The notes beneath the pieces are model-generated. The model was not told where the DNA came from, made no database searches, and was given only the letters and a program-made list of their open reading frames with translations. This document shows positions 33,241 to 43,901 of a stretch of 64,000 nucleotides of DNA, one piece after another (position 1 is the first letter of the stretch; every line of letters begins with the position of its first letter). This DNA is from Cnuibacter physcomitrellae. GTDB taxonomy: Bacteria; Actinomycetota; Actinomycetes; Actinomycetales; Microbacteriaceae. The position numbers and the translations under genes are program-made. Location of the stretch: NCBI RefSeq assembly GCF_014640535.1, contig NZ_BMHD01000002.1, positions 1 through 64,000 on the forward strand, read 5' to 3'.

Positions 33241-34917
33241 TCAGGCCTCGATGACGAGCGGCACGATCATCGGACGGCGGCGCAGCTTCGTGTTGACCCA
33301 GCGGCCGATGGTGCGCCGCACCACCTGCTGCAGCGCATAGGTGTCGCGGGTGCCGTTCTCGACCGCCTCCGAGAGCGCCGCGGCGATCTTCGGCTTGACC
33401 CCGTCGAAGACAGACTCGTCCTCGGCGAAGCCCTTGGCGTGGATCTCCGGACCGACGATGACCCGGCCGGTCTGCGCCTCCACCACGACGATGATGGAGA
33501 TGAACCCCTCCTCGCCGAGGATCCGGCGATCCTTGAGGTCGGCATCGGTGATTTCGCCCACGCTGGAGCCGTCGACGTAGACGAAGCCGAGGTCGTACTG
33601 GCCGACCACCGTCGCCACACCGTCTCGGAGGTCGACCACGGTGCCGTCGTCGCCGAGGATCGTGTGGGACTCGGGCACGCCGGTCGCGATCGCCAGCGCC
33701 GCGTTCGCGAACAGATGACGGTACTCACCGTGCACCGGCATGACGTTCTTCGGCTTCAGGATGTTGTAGCAGTACAGGAGCTCGCCGGCGGCCGCGTGAC
33801 CGGAGACGTGCACCTTGGCGTTGCCCTTGTGCACCACGGTGGCGCCGAGCTTCGTGAGTCCGTTGATGACGCGGTAGACGGCGTTCTCGTTGCCCGGGAT
33901 GAGGCTCGAGGCGAGGATCACGGTGTCGCCCTCCCCCACCTCGATCTGGTGCTCCAGGTTCGCCATGCGACTGAGCACGGCCATCGGCTCGCCCTGCGAC
34001 CCGGTCGACATGTAGACGATGCGGTCGTCGGGGATGTCGCCGGCCTTCTTGAAGTCGATCAGGACGCCCTCGGGCACCTTGAGGTAGCCGAGCTCGGCCG
34101 CGATGGTCATGTTGCGCACCATCGAGCGGCCGAGGAGCGCGACCCGGCGACCGTGGGCGTGGGCGGCGTCGAGCACCTGCTGCACGCGGTGCACGTGGCT
34201 GGAGAAGCTCGCCACGATGACGCGACGGGGTGCCCGCTCGATGATCGACTCGAGCACCGGGCCGATGTCCTTCTCGAGCGGCGTGAAGCCGGGCACGTCG
34301 GCGTTGGTGGAGTCGACGAGGAACAGGTCGACCCCCTCCTCGCCGAGGCGGGCGAACGAGCGGAGATCGGTCAGCCGGCCGTCGAGCGGCAGCTGGTCCA
34401 TCTTGAAGTCGCCGGTGTGCAGCACGACGCCGGCGGGCGTCTTGATGGCGACGGCCAGCGCATCCGGGATCGAGTGGTTGACCGCCACGAACTCGCACTC
34501 GAACGGGCCGAGCTGCTCCGTCTGGCCCTCGCGCACGTCGAGCGTGTAGGGCGTGATGCGATGCTCCTTGAGCTTCGCCTCGGTGAGGGCCAGCGTCAGC
34601 GGCGAGCCGATGATGGGGATGTCCTCGCGCAGCTTGAGCAGGTACGGGACGGCTCCGATGTGGTCCTCGTGCCCGTGGGTGAGCACGATGCCCACGACGT
34701 CGTCGAGACGATCGCGCACGACGCTGAAGTCGGGGAGGATCAGGTCGACGCCGGGCTGGTTCTCCTCGGGGAACAGCACGCCGCAGTCGACGATGAGCAG
34801 CTTGCCCTCGTACTCGAACACGGTCATGTTGCGGCCGATCTCGCCGAGACCGCCCACGGGGACGATGCGGAGGGTGCCCGGTGCGAGGGCGGGGGGATCG
34901 ACGATGGTGCTCTTCAT
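33241..34917 (-). CDS. rnj: Ribonuclease J
   Basis: Metallo-beta-lactamase/beta-CASP nuclease with 5'-exo and endo activity on RNA. The 558-residue protein has the metal motif 'HGHEDHIGAVP' (HxHxDH), 'HSIPDALAV', 'HTGDFKMD', the beta-CASP region with 'YMSTGSQGEPMAVLSR' and 'HVSGHAAAGEL'. A strong AGGAGG precedes the ATG. It is 42 bp after dapA, a pair conserved in actinobacteria. Confidence 0.96.
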   Translation of the reverse strand: MKSTIVDPPALAPGTLRIVPVGGLGEIGRNMTVFEYEGKLLIVDCGVLFPEENQPGVDLILPDFSVVRDRLDDVVGIVLTHGHEDHIGAVPYLLKLREDIPIIGSPLTLALTEAKLKEHRITPYTLDVREGQTEQLGPFECEFVAVNHSIPDALAVAIKTPAGVVLHTGDFKMDQLPLDGRLTDLRSFARLGEEGVDLFLVDSTNADVPGFTPLEKDIGPVLESIIERAPRRVIVASFSSHVHRVQQVLDAAHAHGRRVALLGRSMVRNMTIAAELGYLKVPEGVLIDFKKAGDIPDDRIVYMSTGSQGEPMAVLSRMANLEHQIEVGEGDTVILASSLIPGNENAVYRVINGLTKLGATVVHKGNAKVHVSGHAAAGELLYCYNILKPKNVMPVHGEYRHLFANAALAIATGVPESHTILGDDGTVVDLRDGVATVVGQYDLGFVYVDGSSVGEITDADLKDRRILGEEGFISIIVVVEAQTGRVIVGPEIHAKGFAEDESVFDGVKPKIAAALSEAVENGTRDTYALQQVVRRTIGRWVNTKLRRRPMIVPLVIEA

Positions 34918-34959
34918 GGGCCTCCTAGGGCGTTCGAGCGATGGATGCGGGCGGCACGC

Positions 34960-35937
34960 CTAACGGGTGGTGCCGGCCACCTTGGGCAGCGCGCCACCGG
35001 CGGCTGCGTTGCGATCGGGGCGGAACCTCGACAGGTCGAGGCCCGGGATGGAGCGGACGAGGTCGATCTCGTTCTCGATGTCGGCGGCCTCCCACTCCTC
35101 GGGGCCGACGAGCGGCAGCCTCACGCGGGGGCTGGCGATGCGGCCGAGGCCGTGCAGGACGTACTTCGCCGCCACCGTGCCGGGCACATGCGTCATCACG
35201 GCGCGGACGAGCGGTTCGAGCGCCTGGTGCATCGCGGTGGCCGCCGGGAGGTCGCCGCGGTTCACCGCGTCGACGATGGTGCGATAGGCCCCGGGGACGA
35301 TGTTGGCCGTGACGCCGATGAGCCCGGTCGCACCGATCGCCAGGTGCGGCAGCACGTTGGCGTCGTCGCCGGAGAAGTACATCAGGTCGGTCTGGTTCAT
35401 CACGCGGCTGACCTCGCTGAAGTCGCCCTTCGCATCCTTCACGGCGAGGATGTTCGGGTGCTTCGCCAGGCGCAGCAGGGTCTCGTACCGGATGGGCACG
35501 CCGGTGCGGCCGGGGATGTCGTAGAGGATGACCGGGAGGTCGGTGGCATCGGCGATCATGCGGAAGTGCGTGAGGATGCCGGCCTGGGTGGGCTTGTTGT
35601 AGTACGGGGTGACGACGAGGTTGCCGTCGGCGCCCGCCTTCTCGCTCTGCTGCGCGAGCTGCATGGCGTGGGCGGTCTCGTTGGAGCCGCCCCCGGTGAT
35701 GATCTTGGCGCGCCCGGAGGAGACCGACTTCGTGACCTCGACGAGCTTGAGCTTCTCGGGGTCGGTGAGCGTCGACGTCTCGCCCGTCGTCCCCGACACG
35801 ACGATGCCGTCGGCGCCGTTCGAGATCAGGTCGTCGGTGAGCCGCTCGACGCCCGGCCAGTCGACCTCGCCGTCGGCGGTGAAGGGCGTGACCATGGCGA
35901 CGAGCACCTGGCCGAACGGATTCTCCTGTGCAGACAC
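34960..35937 (-). CDS. dapA: 4-hydroxy-tetrahydrodipicolinate synthase
   Basis: First committed step of lysine/diaminopimelate synthesis, condensing pyruvate with aspartate semialdehyde. The 325-residue TIM barrel has 'GTTGETSTL', 'TPYYNKP', 'YDIPGRTG' and the Schiff-base lysine in 'ILAVKDAKGD'. Three starts are possible. I prefer the GTG at 35937 ('MSAQENPFGQ'), because TAGCCT lies seven bases upstream and no ribosome binding site favours the GTG at 35943. Confidence 0.95.
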   Translation of the reverse strand: MSAQENPFGQVLVAMVTPFTADGEVDWPGVERLTDDLISNGADGIVVSGTTGETSTLTDPEKLKLVEVTKSVSSGRAKIITGGGSNETAHAMQLAQQSEKAGADGNLVVTPYYNKPTQAGILTHFRMIADATDLPVILYDIPGRTGVPIRYETLLRLAKHPNILAVKDAKGDFSEVSRVMNQTDLMYFSGDDANVLPHLAIGATGLIGVTANIVPGAYRTIVDAVNRGDLPAATAMHQALEPLVRAVMTHVPGTVAAKYVLHGLGRIASPRVRLPLVGPEEWEAADIENEIDLVRSIPGLDLSRFRPDRNAAAGGALPKVAGTTR

Positions 35938-35944
35938 GTCCACC

Positions 35945-35950
35945 AGGCTA
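35945..35950 (-). promoter_or_regulatory. -10 box of leaderless dapA promoter
   Basis: The minus strand has TAGCCT ending seven bases before the GTG at 35937, in the 27-bp gap after era. It helps set the dapA start. Confidence 0.45.
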
Positions 35951-35964
35951 TCGGTTCGCAGCGC

Positions 35965-36849
35965 TCAGAAGCCCAGGCGGCCCAGCTGCTTGGGGTCGCG
36001 CTGCCAGTCCTTCGCCACCTTCACGCGGATGTCGAGGTACACCTGCGAGCCGACCAGCTGCTCGATCTCGCCGCGGGCGCGCCTGCCCACGGCCGACAGG
36101 CGTGACCCGCCCGGGCCGATGATGATGCCCTTCTGGCTGTCGCGCTCGACGAAGAGGTTCGCGTAGATCTCGAGCAGGTCGCGGTCGTCGCGCCGCTGCA
36201 TGTCGTCGATCGTGACGGCGATCGAGTGCGGCAGCTCGTCGCGCACGCCCTCGAGCGCCGCCTCGCGGATGAGCTCCGCGATCCGCTCCTCCTCCGACTC
36301 GTCGGTCACCGCGTCGTCGGGGTAGAGCGCCTGCTCCGACTCGGGCAGGAGGCCGATGAGCTCCTCGACGAGCACGTCGAGCTGGATGCGGTCGACCGCC
36401 GAGACCGGCACTACGGCATCCCAGTCGCGCAGCTGCGAGATCGCCAACAGCTGCTCGCCGACGGCCTGCTTAGAGGCGTCGTCGATCTTGGTCACGATCG
36501 CGACCTTCTTGGCACGCGGGAACGAGTCGAGCTGCTGGTTGATGAAGCGGTCGCCCGGGCCGATCCTCTCGTCAGCGGGAACGCAGAAGCCCACTACGTC
36601 GACGTCGCCCAGGGTCGACTCGACGAGGGCGTTGAGCCGCTCCCCGAGCAGGGTGCGCGGCCGGTGCATCCCCGGGGTGTCGACGATCACGAGCTGACCG
36701 GCCGGCGCGTTCACGATGCCGCGGATGGCCCGACGCGTCGTCTGCGGCTTCGCGCTGGTGATCGCGATCTTCTCGCCCACCAGCGCGTTGGTCAGCGTCG
36801 ACTTGCCCACGTTGGGTCGTCCGACGAACGAGACGAATCCGCTCCTCAC
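35965..36849 (-). CDS. era: GTPase Era
   Basis: Binds the 3' end of 16S rRNA during 30S maturation. The 294-residue protein has P-loop 'GRPNVGKST', 'TTRRAIRG', 'DTPGMH', 'TKIDDA' and the C-terminal KH domain ('GIIIGPGGSRLSAVGRRAR'). The GTG start overlaps the stop of the CorC-like gene (GTGA). It ends the ybeY-corC-era block; dapA follows 27 bp later. Confidence 0.96.
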   Translation of the reverse strand: MRSGFVSFVGRPNVGKSTLTNALVGEKIAITSAKPQTTRRAIRGIVNAPAGQLVIVDTPGMHRPRTLLGERLNALVESTLGDVDVVGFCVPADERIGPGDRFINQQLDSFPRAKKVAIVTKIDDASKQAVGEQLLAISQLRDWDAVVPVSAVDRIQLDVLVEELIGLLPESEQALYPDDAVTDESEEERIAELIREAALEGVRDELPHSIAVTIDDMQRRDDRDLLEIYANLFVERDSQKGIIIGPGGSRLSAVGRRARGEIEQLVGSQVYLDIRVKVAKDWQRDPKQLGRLGF

Positions 36850-38189
36850 GCCGCACCCTCCTTCTGCTCGATCCGGTCGTCCGGTCTGGTCCTGCTCTTC
36901 TTCGACTGCTCGGCCGTCGGCTCCTCGTCGGACCCGTCCGCCCGGCGGGCGACCACGCTGACGAGCTGCTTGCGGCGCCCCTCCACCCGGTCGGCGGTGA
37001 GCACGAGCCCGGCGACCTCCACGGTCGACCCGGTCACGGGCAGCCTGCCGAGGAGCTTCGCCACCAGCCCGCCGACGGTGTCGACGTCGTCGTCGTCGAG
37101 CTCGAGGCCGAACAGCTCCCCCAGCTCGTCGACGGGGAGCCGGGCGCTCACCCGGTACGCGCCGTCGCCGAGCTCGGTCACGTCGTCGGTGTCGTGGTCG
37201 TACTCGTCGGAGATGTCGCCCACGAGCTCCTCGATGAGATCCTCGAGGGTCACGAGCCCCGCGATGCCCCCGTACTCGTCGACGACCATCGCCAGGTGGT
37301 TCGACTGCGCCTGCATCTGACGGAGCGTGTCGTCGACCTTCTTCGACTCGGGCACGAAGACGGCGGGGCGCATCAGCGACTCGACGCGGGCGGAGTCGAT
37401 CGTCTCCGGCCGCTCGTAGCTGAGCCTGGCCGCGTCGCGCAGGTAGAGCACCCCCACGACGTCGTCGGCGTCGTCGCCCACCACGACCGGCATGCGGGAG
37501 ACGCCGCGGCTGAGGAAGAGCCCGAGGGCGTGCCCGACCGTCTCGGTGCTCCCCACCGTCACCATGTCGGTGCGCGGGATCATGACCTCGCGCACCACGG
37601 TGTCGTTGAACTCGATGATCGAGTGGATCAGCTCGCGGTCGTCCTCCTCGAGCACGGCCAGTTCGGTGGCCTCGTCGACCATGCTGAGCAGCTGCTCCTC
37701 CGACGCGAACGTGCCCGACCCCGGTCGGCCCGGGGTGACGCGGTCGCCGATCGCGACCAGCGCGTGGGCGATCGGACCCAGGATCACGCGCACGACGTGC
37801 ACGGGCAGGGCCGCCCAGCGGAGCACCTCGCGTGGCCGCACGCGGCCCACGCTGCGCGGGCTCGATCCGACCAGAACGAAGGAGACCGCCGTCATGATGA
37901 GCGCCGAGAGCAGCAGCGCGAGCCACAGCACGTCGATGCCGAACGACAGCGCGATGGTGACGAACACGGCCGCGGTCATCTCCGAGACGACGCGGGCGAA
38001 GTTCACGGCGTTCAGGTGCGCATCCGTCTGCTCAGCGATGGCCCGCAGGGAGCGCTTCGGCCGCGAGGTCGCCGCCAGCTCGAGGATATCGGCACGGGAG
38101 AGGGAGAGGATGGCCGCGTCGGCCGCCGCGAGCAGACCGCCGAAGCCGGCGAGGAGCAGCGCGACGAGGAGGAACGCGACGATGCTCAT
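36846..38189 (-). CDS. CNNM/CorC-family transporter-like protein with CBS domains
   Basis: A 447-residue membrane protein of the CNNM (DUF21) plus CBS-pair plus CorC_HlyC type, often called hemolysin or Mg/Co efflux protein. It has a membrane domain (about 1-150), the CBS pair ('[14 protein letters not shown]' to '[16 protein letters not shown]', '[21 protein letters not shown]') and the CorC domain (about 345-425). Ion export is a family inference. It lies between ybeY and era with overlapping ends, the conserved order. Confidence 0.9.
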   Translation of the reverse strand: MSIVAFLLVALLLAGFGGLLAAADAAILSLSRADILELAATSRPKRSLRAIAEQTDAHLNAVNFARVVSEMTAAVFVTIALSFGIDVLWLALLLSALIMTAVSFVLVGSSPRSVGRVRPREVLRWAALPVHVVRVILGPIAHALVAIGDRVTPGRPGSGTFASEEQLLSMVDEATELAVLEEDDRELIHSIIEFNDTVVREVMIPRTDMVTVGSTETVGHALGLFLSRGVSRMPVVVGDDADDVVGVLYLRDAARLSYERPETIDSARVESLMRPAVFVPESKKVDDTLRQMQAQSNHLAMVVDEYGGIAGLVTLEDLIEELVGDISDEYDHDTDDVTELGDGAYRVSARLPVDELGELFGLELDDDDVDTVGGLVAKLLGRLPVTGSTVEVAGLVLTADRVEGRRKQLVSVVARRADGSDEEPTAEQSKKSRTRPDDRIEQKEGAA

Positions 38190-38650
38190 CGTCGGCGGCG
38201 CTCCACGAGGGCGAAGCCGACCAGGATGTCGCGCTGGATGCCGAACATCTCGCGCTCCTCATCCGGCTCGGCGTGGTCGAAGCCGAGCAGGTGGAGGATG
38301 CCGTGCGTCGTCAGGAGCAGCAGCTCCTCCAGCGTGGAGTGCCCCGCGGCCTCCGCCTGCACCTCGGCCACCTGCGGGCAGAGCACGATGTCGCCCAGGA
38401 GTCCGGGCGGGGTGGGCGACTCCTCCGTGCCGGGGCGCAGTTCGTCCATGGGGAAGCTCAGCACGTCGGTCGGGCCGGGCTCGTCCATCCACTGCACGTG
38501 GAGCTGCTCCATGGCGCCCTCGTCGACCAGCACGATCGCGAGGTCGGCGTCGGCGTGCACGTGCATCTGCTCGAGCGCGAACGCGGCCAGGCGCAGGATC
38601 GCGGCCTCGTCGACCTCGACCTGCGACTCGTTGTTGATCTCGATCGTCAT
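38186..38650 (-). CDS. ybeY: Endoribonuclease YbeY
   Basis: Zinc endonuclease for 16S 3'-end maturation and ribosome quality control. The 154-residue protein has the metal motif '[11 protein letters not shown]' (HGxLHLxGxDH) and 'PTDVLSFPM'. The end overlaps the start of the CorC-like gene; phoH is 2 bp upstream. Confidence 0.96.
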   Translation of the reverse strand: MTIEINNESQVEVDEAAILRLAAFALEQMHVHADADLAIVLVDEGAMEQLHVQWMDEPGPTDVLSFPMDELRPGTEESPTPPGLLGDIVLCPQVAEVQAEAAGHSTLEELLLLTTHGILHLLGFDHAEPDEEREMFGIQRDILVGFALVERRRR

Positions 38651-38652
38651 CT

Positions 38653-39735
38653 CTACCGCCTGCTCGCCCTGTAGCGCCGATCGCGCTCGCTGACCTGACC
38701 CCCGCCGGCCCCGCGGGCGGCGTCGTCGCGCTGCCGCTTGGCCATCTGCTCCTGGTCGTACTTCGTGTACGCGTCGACGATGCGGCCCACCAGGGTGTGA
38801 CGCACCACGTCGTCGCTCGTGAGCGTGGCGAAGTGGATGTCGTCGACCCGGTCGAGGATGCGCGAGACGACCTGGAGGCCGCTGATCCCCATCGGCAGGT
38901 CGACCTGCGTGATGTCGCCGGTGACGACCATCTTCGAGTTGAACCCGAGACGGGTGAGGAACATCTTCATCTGCTCGGGCGTGGTGTTCTGCGCCTCATC
39001 GAGCACGATGAAGGAGTCGTTCAGCGTGCGACCGCGCATGTACGCCAGCGGCGCCACCTCGATCGTGCCCGCCGCCAGCAGCTTGGGGACGATCTCCGGG
39101 TCCATCATCTCGTTGAGCGCGTCGTACAGCGGCCGCAGGTAGGGGTCGATCTTGTCGGTGAGGGTGCCCGGCAGGTAGCCCAGCCGCTCCCCCGCCTCCA
39201 CGGCGGGACGCGTGAGGATGATGCGGTTGACCTCCTTGCGCTGGAGGGCCTGGACCGCCTTCGCCATGGCGAGGTACGTCTTGCCGGTACCGGCAGGGCC
39301 GATGCCGAACACGATCGTGTTGTGGTCGATCGCGTCGACGTACTGCTTCTGCCCCATCGTCTTGGGCCGGATGCTCTTGCCCCGGGCCGTGAGGATGGCC
39401 TGGCTCAACAGCTCGGCCGGGCCCACCCCGCCTCGGTCGCGTTCGAGGATGCGGGCGGAGCTCGAGACCTCGACAGGGGTGAGCTCCTGGCCGTTGCGGA
39501 CCATCTGCAGCAGCTCCTCCACGAGGCGCTGGGCATCGGCCACCTGATCGGGCTCGCCGCTGATCGTGATGTCGTTGCCCCTCACGTGCACCTCGACGAG
39601 CGGGTACTGACGCTCGAGCGTGGTGAGCAGGCGGTCCTGCGGGCCGAGCAGACGCACCATCTCGATGCCGTCCACGTGCAGGCGCGCCTCGGTGCGCGCC
39701 TGGCTGGCTGCGGTGTCGTCAGCCGGTCGTTCCAA
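38653..39735 (-). CDS. phoH: PhoH-family ATPase
   Basis: A 360-residue P-loop ATPase of the PhoH/YbeZ group, tied to YbeY and RNA processing. It has an N-terminal KH-like region (about 20-100), Walker A 'GPAGTGKT', '[17 protein letters not shown]' and Walker B '[10 protein letters not shown]'. The start is a TTG at 39735: AAGGAGGA lies five bases before it, and no ATG or GTG is near the family start. It overlaps the end of the HIT gene by 17 bp. Confidence 0.93.
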   Translation of the reverse strand: MERPADDTAASQARTEARLHVDGIEMVRLLGPQDRLLTTLERQYPLVEVHVRGNDITISGEPDQVADAQRLVEELLQMVRNGQELTPVEVSSSARILERDRGGVGPAELLSQAILTARGKSIRPKTMGQKQYVDAIDHNTIVFGIGPAGTGKTYLAMAKAVQALQRKEVNRIILTRPAVEAGERLGYLPGTLTDKIDPYLRPLYDALNEMMDPEIVPKLLAAGTIEVAPLAYMRGRTLNDSFIVLDEAQNTTPEQMKMFLTRLGFNSKMVVTGDITQVDLPMGISGLQVVSRILDRVDDIHFATLTSDDVVRHTLVGRIVDAYTKYDQEQMAKRQRDDAARGAGGGQVSERDRRYRASRR

Positions 39736-40096
39736 GTGAATCCTCCTTCGCGCCGCCTGCCAGCACGTGAGCGTGCACGTGGAAGACGGTCTGCCCCGCC
39801 TCGGGGCCGGTGTTGAACACGAGACGGAAGTCGCCGTCGGCGAGGTCTCGTGCGATCTTGTGGGCGAACGCGACCATCTCGGCGAGGAGGGCCGGATCTC
39901 CGGCGGCCAGCTCGACGACGTCGCGGTACTGCTCTGTCTTCGGGACGACGAGCACGTGCACCGGCGCCTGGGGCGCGATGTCGTGGAATGCGATGAGGTG
40001 CTCGTCCTCGGCGACGACCGACGCGGGGATCTCACGGCGGATGATGCGCGTGAAGATCGAGGGCTCTGCCTGGTCGTGGGTGGTCGCGTCGGTCAT
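39719..40096 (-). CDS. HIT-family protein
   Basis: A 125-residue histidine-triad nucleotide-binding protein with the catalytic 'HVHAHVLAG' (HxHxHxx). Hint-type proteins hydrolyse AMP-amino or acyl phosphoramidates; the substrate here is unknown. The last residues overlap the phoH ribosome binding site and start. TAGGAT six bases before the ATG suggests a leaderless mRNA. Confidence 0.93.
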   Translation of the reverse strand: MTDATTHDQAEPSIFTRIIRREIPASVVAEDEHLIAFHDIAPQAPVHVLVVPKTEQYRDVVELAAGDPALLAEMVAFAHKIARDLADGDFRLVFNTGPEAGQTVFHVHAHVLAGGAKEDSLGTTG

Positions 40097-40102
40097 GAGT
40101 CC

Positions 40103-40108
40103 ATCCTA
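40103..40108 (-). promoter_or_regulatory. -10 box of leaderless HIT gene promoter
   Basis: The minus strand has TAGGAT ending six bases before the ATG at 40096, in an 88-bp gap after rsmE. This would start an HIT-phoH-ybeY-corC-era transcript. Confidence 0.5.
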
Positions 40109-40184
40109 GGTTTCGCCGCCGACGAGCGGACGGGCCGATCGGATCCCGGCCGCCGTGATCGCTGCGGGCGCAACGCGGGGGCGA

Positions 40185-40943
40185 TCACCAGCGCCCGAGG
40201 GCCACCGCGAGCGCCGCGATGGCCGCGGGGCCCGCGGTCGAGGTCCGCAGGACCTCGGGGCCGAGCCGGACGGGGGTGGCGCCGGCCTGCTGCAGACGGT
40301 CGAGCTCGACGGGCGAGAGGCCGCCCTCGGGGCCGACGACGAGGACGACGTCGCGGAGATCCTCACCGTCGGCGCGATCCTCCTCGCGCGGCCACTCCGA
40401 CAGACGCGCGGACGCGCTGGGCTCGAGGACGAGCATGCGGCTGCGCGTCGCGAGCCCGACCAGGTCGGCGGTGGACGCGAGGGATCCCACCTCCGGCACC
40501 CAGGGCCGGATCGCCTGCTTGGCGGCCTCGCGCACGATCGAGCGCCAGCGCTCCTCGCCCTTCGCCACCTTCGGGCCGGACCACCGCGAGACCGAGCGCT
40601 CCGCCTGCCACGGCACCACCGCATCCGCCCCCAGTTCCGTGGCGGCCTGGATGGCGAGCTCGTCGCGGTCGCCCTTCGCGAGCGCCTGCACGAGCGTCAG
40701 CCGCACGGCGGGCGGATCGGTCCGCCGCACGCCGTCGACGGCGATCACCACCCGCTTCGGCTCGACGGACGTGACCGTTCCCGACACGACGAGGCCACGG
40801 CCGTCGCCGAGGCTCGTCGACTCCCCCACGCGCATCCGGTTGACCGTCGCCGCATGGCGGGCCTCGTCGCCGGTGAGCTCGACCTCGTCGCCGACCGCGT
40901 GCGGCACAGCGGCGAGGTCGTCGCGGAGGAACAGCGAGCTCAT
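40185..40943 (-). CDS. rsmE: 16S rRNA m3U1498 methyltransferase
   Basis: SPOUT methyltransferase acting on the assembled 30S. The 252-residue protein has an N-terminal PUA-like domain and the knot motifs 'VLVVGPEGGLSPVE' and 'LGPEVLRTSTAGPAAIAAL'. It starts 5 bp after dnaJ. Confidence 0.94.
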   Translation of the reverse strand: MSSLFLRDDLAAVPHAVGDEVELTGDEARHAATVNRMRVGESTSLGDGRGLVVSGTVTSVEPKRVVIAVDGVRRTDPPAVRLTLVQALAKGDRDELAIQAATELGADAVVPWQAERSVSRWSGPKVAKGEERWRSIVREAAKQAIRPWVPEVGSLASTADLVGLATRSRMLVLEPSASARLSEWPREEDRADGEDLRDVVLVVGPEGGLSPVELDRLQQAGATPVRLGPEVLRTSTAGPAAIAALAVALGRW

Positions 40944-40948
40944 GCGCC

Positions 40949-42055
<1,107 letters not shown>

Positions 42056-42118
42056 CAGGGGCTACTCCTTCGTGTGGATCGGATCCGGACGGCGGCAGGC
42101 GCAGGACGGCACGGGCCG

Positions 42119-43135
42119 TCAGGCCTCGCCGAGGAGACGGGTGAGGTACCGCGCGACGGCGCGCACGGCCGAGATGTTGCTCGAGTAGTCCATACGGAGC
42201 GGCCCCAGAACGCCCAGACGCGAGACGGCCGAGCCGCTGCCGCTGTAGCCGCTGGCGAGCACCGAGGTCTCACCGAGGCCGAACGACTCGTTCTCGCGGC
42301 CGATGCTCACCGAGACGCCGCGCTGGTCGGCCTCCATCTCGCTGAACAGACGCAGGAGCGTCACCTGCTCCTCCACCGCCTCGAGCACGGGGAGGATGCT
42401 GCCGCGGAAGTCCTCCTCGGTGCGCACCAGGTTCGCGGCGCCGGCGATGATGAGCTTCTCCTGCCGGTTGGCGGCGAACTGCTCCTGGAGGGTCGCGAGG
42501 ATGCTCGACTCCACGCCGTCGCGGGCGTCGGCCGCGGCGAGCACGTCGAGGGCGGCGGCGGCGTCGAGGAGCCCACGATCGACGACCACGCTGTTGACCA
42601 CGGCACGGAAGTCGGCGAGCGTGCTCGCATCGACGTCGGCGGGCGTCTCGATGACGCGCTGCTCGACCTGCCCCGAGTCGAAGATCGCGACGGACATCAG
42701 GCGCCTCGGCGCCAGCGAGACGAGCTCGACGTGACGGACCCTGGCCTGGTGCCGCGACGGGTACTGCACGAGAGCCACCTGGTGGGTGAGCTGCGAGAGC
42801 AGGCGGACCGTGCGGGCGAGCACGTCGTCGAGGTCGGCGGAGGCCCCGAGGAAGGCCTCGATGGCGTGCCGCTGGGCGGACGAGAGCGGACGGAGCTCGG
42901 ACAGGTGGTCGACGAAGAGGCGGTACCCCTTGTCGGTGGGCACGCGCCCGGAGGACGTGTGCGGAGCCGCGATGAGCTCCTCCTCCTCCAGCTGCGCCAT
43001 GTCGTTGCGGATGGTCGCCGCCGAGACCCCGAAGGAGTGGCGCTCGACGATCGTCTTCGAGCCGACGGGCTCGCGGTTGGCCACGTAGTCCTGCACGATG
43101 ACCCTGAGGACCTCGAGGCTGCGTTCGGACACCAT
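42119..43135 (-). CDS. hrcA: Heat-shock repressor HrcA
   Basis: Binds CIRCE elements and represses groE-type and dnaJ genes; needs GroEL to stay active. The 338-residue protein has the N-terminal winged helix ('VLRVIVQDYVANREPVGSKT', 'SAATIRNDMAQLEEEELI'), the GAF-like middle and the C-terminal dimer region. An AGGAGG lies before the ATG. A CIRCE copy is upstream, so the operon should repress itself. Confidence 0.96.
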   Translation of the reverse strand: MVSERSLEVLRVIVQDYVANREPVGSKTIVERHSFGVSAATIRNDMAQLEEEELIAAPHTSSGRVPTDKGYRLFVDHLSELRPLSSAQRHAIEAFLGASADLDDVLARTVRLLSQLTHQVALVQYPSRHQARVRHVELVSLAPRRLMSVAIFDSGQVEQRVIETPADVDASTLADFRAVVNSVVVDRGLLDAAAALDVLAAADARDGVESSILATLQEQFAANRQEKLIIAGAANLVRTEEDFRGSILPVLEAVEEQVTLLRLFSEMEADQRGVSVSIGRENESFGLGETSVLASGYSGSGSAVSRLGVLGPLRMDYSSNISAVRAVARYLTRLLGEA

Positions 43136-43190
43136 GCCGGACCTCCTCTCACCGCCCGCGCCGACGAGCGTTCCGACCGGCGCTGCGGTC

Positions 43191-43217
43191 CTGGCACTCG
43201 GACCGCTGGACTGCCAA
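43191..43217. promoter_or_regulatory. CIRCE operator upstream of hrcA
   Basis: CTGGCACTC, nine bases, GACTGCCAA. Each arm matches the CIRCE consensus (TTAGCACTC-N9-GAGTGCTAA) at 7 of 9 positions. It lies 56 bp upstream of hrcA. A minus-strand -10-like TAGGAT (43217-43222) abuts it, so HrcA bound here would sit at the transcription start. Confidence 0.75.
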
Positions 43218-43268
43218 TCCTACCGCGCCTGAGTCGGAGTCGTCCCCCGACATCCTGAGCAACGGTCA

Positions 43269-43297
43269 TTGCCGCGGGGCCGAGGTGCCGCTATCTT
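43269..43297 (+). promoter_or_regulatory. Promoter of the DUF4870 gene
   Basis: -35 TTGCCG (43269-43274), a 17-base spacer and -10 TATCTT (43292-43297) give a leader of about 36 bases before the GTG at 43341. Confidence 0.65.
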
Positions 43298-43340
43298 GGC
43301 ACCCGACAGAGGCATGTGTCTCCAAGCGAAAGGCCCAGAC

Positions 43341-43877
43341 GTGACCGACCCCAACAACCCCTACGACCCCAACGCCGGTCAGCCCACGCCTCCCCCGCAG
43401 GGCGGATACCAGCAGCCCCCGCAGCAGCCCGGCTACCAGCAGCCTCAGCAGCCCGGCTACCAGCAGCCCGGGTACCAGCAGCCTCAGCAGCCCGGGTACC
43501 AGCAGCCGTACGGCGCCGCTCCCGCCGCGGCCCCGCTCAGCCCGGCCGAGGACAAGCAGTGGGCGTTCCTCGCGCAGCTCGGCGGCATCCTCGGCTGGAT
43601 CCCGCCGCTCATCATCTGGCTCATCTTCAAGGACCGCGGCCCCCTCACCAACCAGGAGGGCAAGGAGTCGCTGAACTTCCAGATCACCGTCGCGATCTTC
43701 GTGGTCGGCCTCTACATCATCGGCACGATCACGGCCTTCATCTTCATCGGCTTCCTGTTCTACTTCCTCGCGTGGGCGGTGCAGATCGTCGGCCTCATCT
43801 TCGCGATCATCGCGGGTGTGAAGGTGAACCAGGGCGGCACCTACCGCTACTTCTTCAACTTCCGCTTCATCAAGTAG
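43341..43877 (+). CDS. DUF4870 membrane protein with Pro/Gln/Tyr repeats
   Basis: A 178-residue protein. Residues about 5-75 are a low-complexity tail of repeated GYQQP and GYQQPQQP units; the rest is a DUF4870/Tic20-like membrane domain: a 'DKQWAFLAQLGGILGWIPPL' segment, 'LTNQEGKESLNFQIT', then two long hydrophobic segments and 'GGTYRYFFNFRFIK'. The tail is likely cytoplasmic. GTG at 43341 is chosen ('MTDPNNPYDP'); an ATG nine codons earlier has only GAGG one base away. Function unknown. Confidence 0.88.
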   Translation: MTDPNNPYDPNAGQPTPPPQGGYQQPPQQPGYQQPQQPGYQQPGYQQPQQPGYQQPYGAAPAAAPLSPAEDKQWAFLAQLGGILGWIPPLIIWLIFKDRGPLTNQEGKESLNFQITVAIFVVGLYIIGTITAFIFIGFLFYFLAWAVQIVGLIFAIIAGVKVNQGGTYRYFFNFRFIK

Positions 43878-43901
43878 TCCGTTCGACTCGTCGAACCACG
43901 A

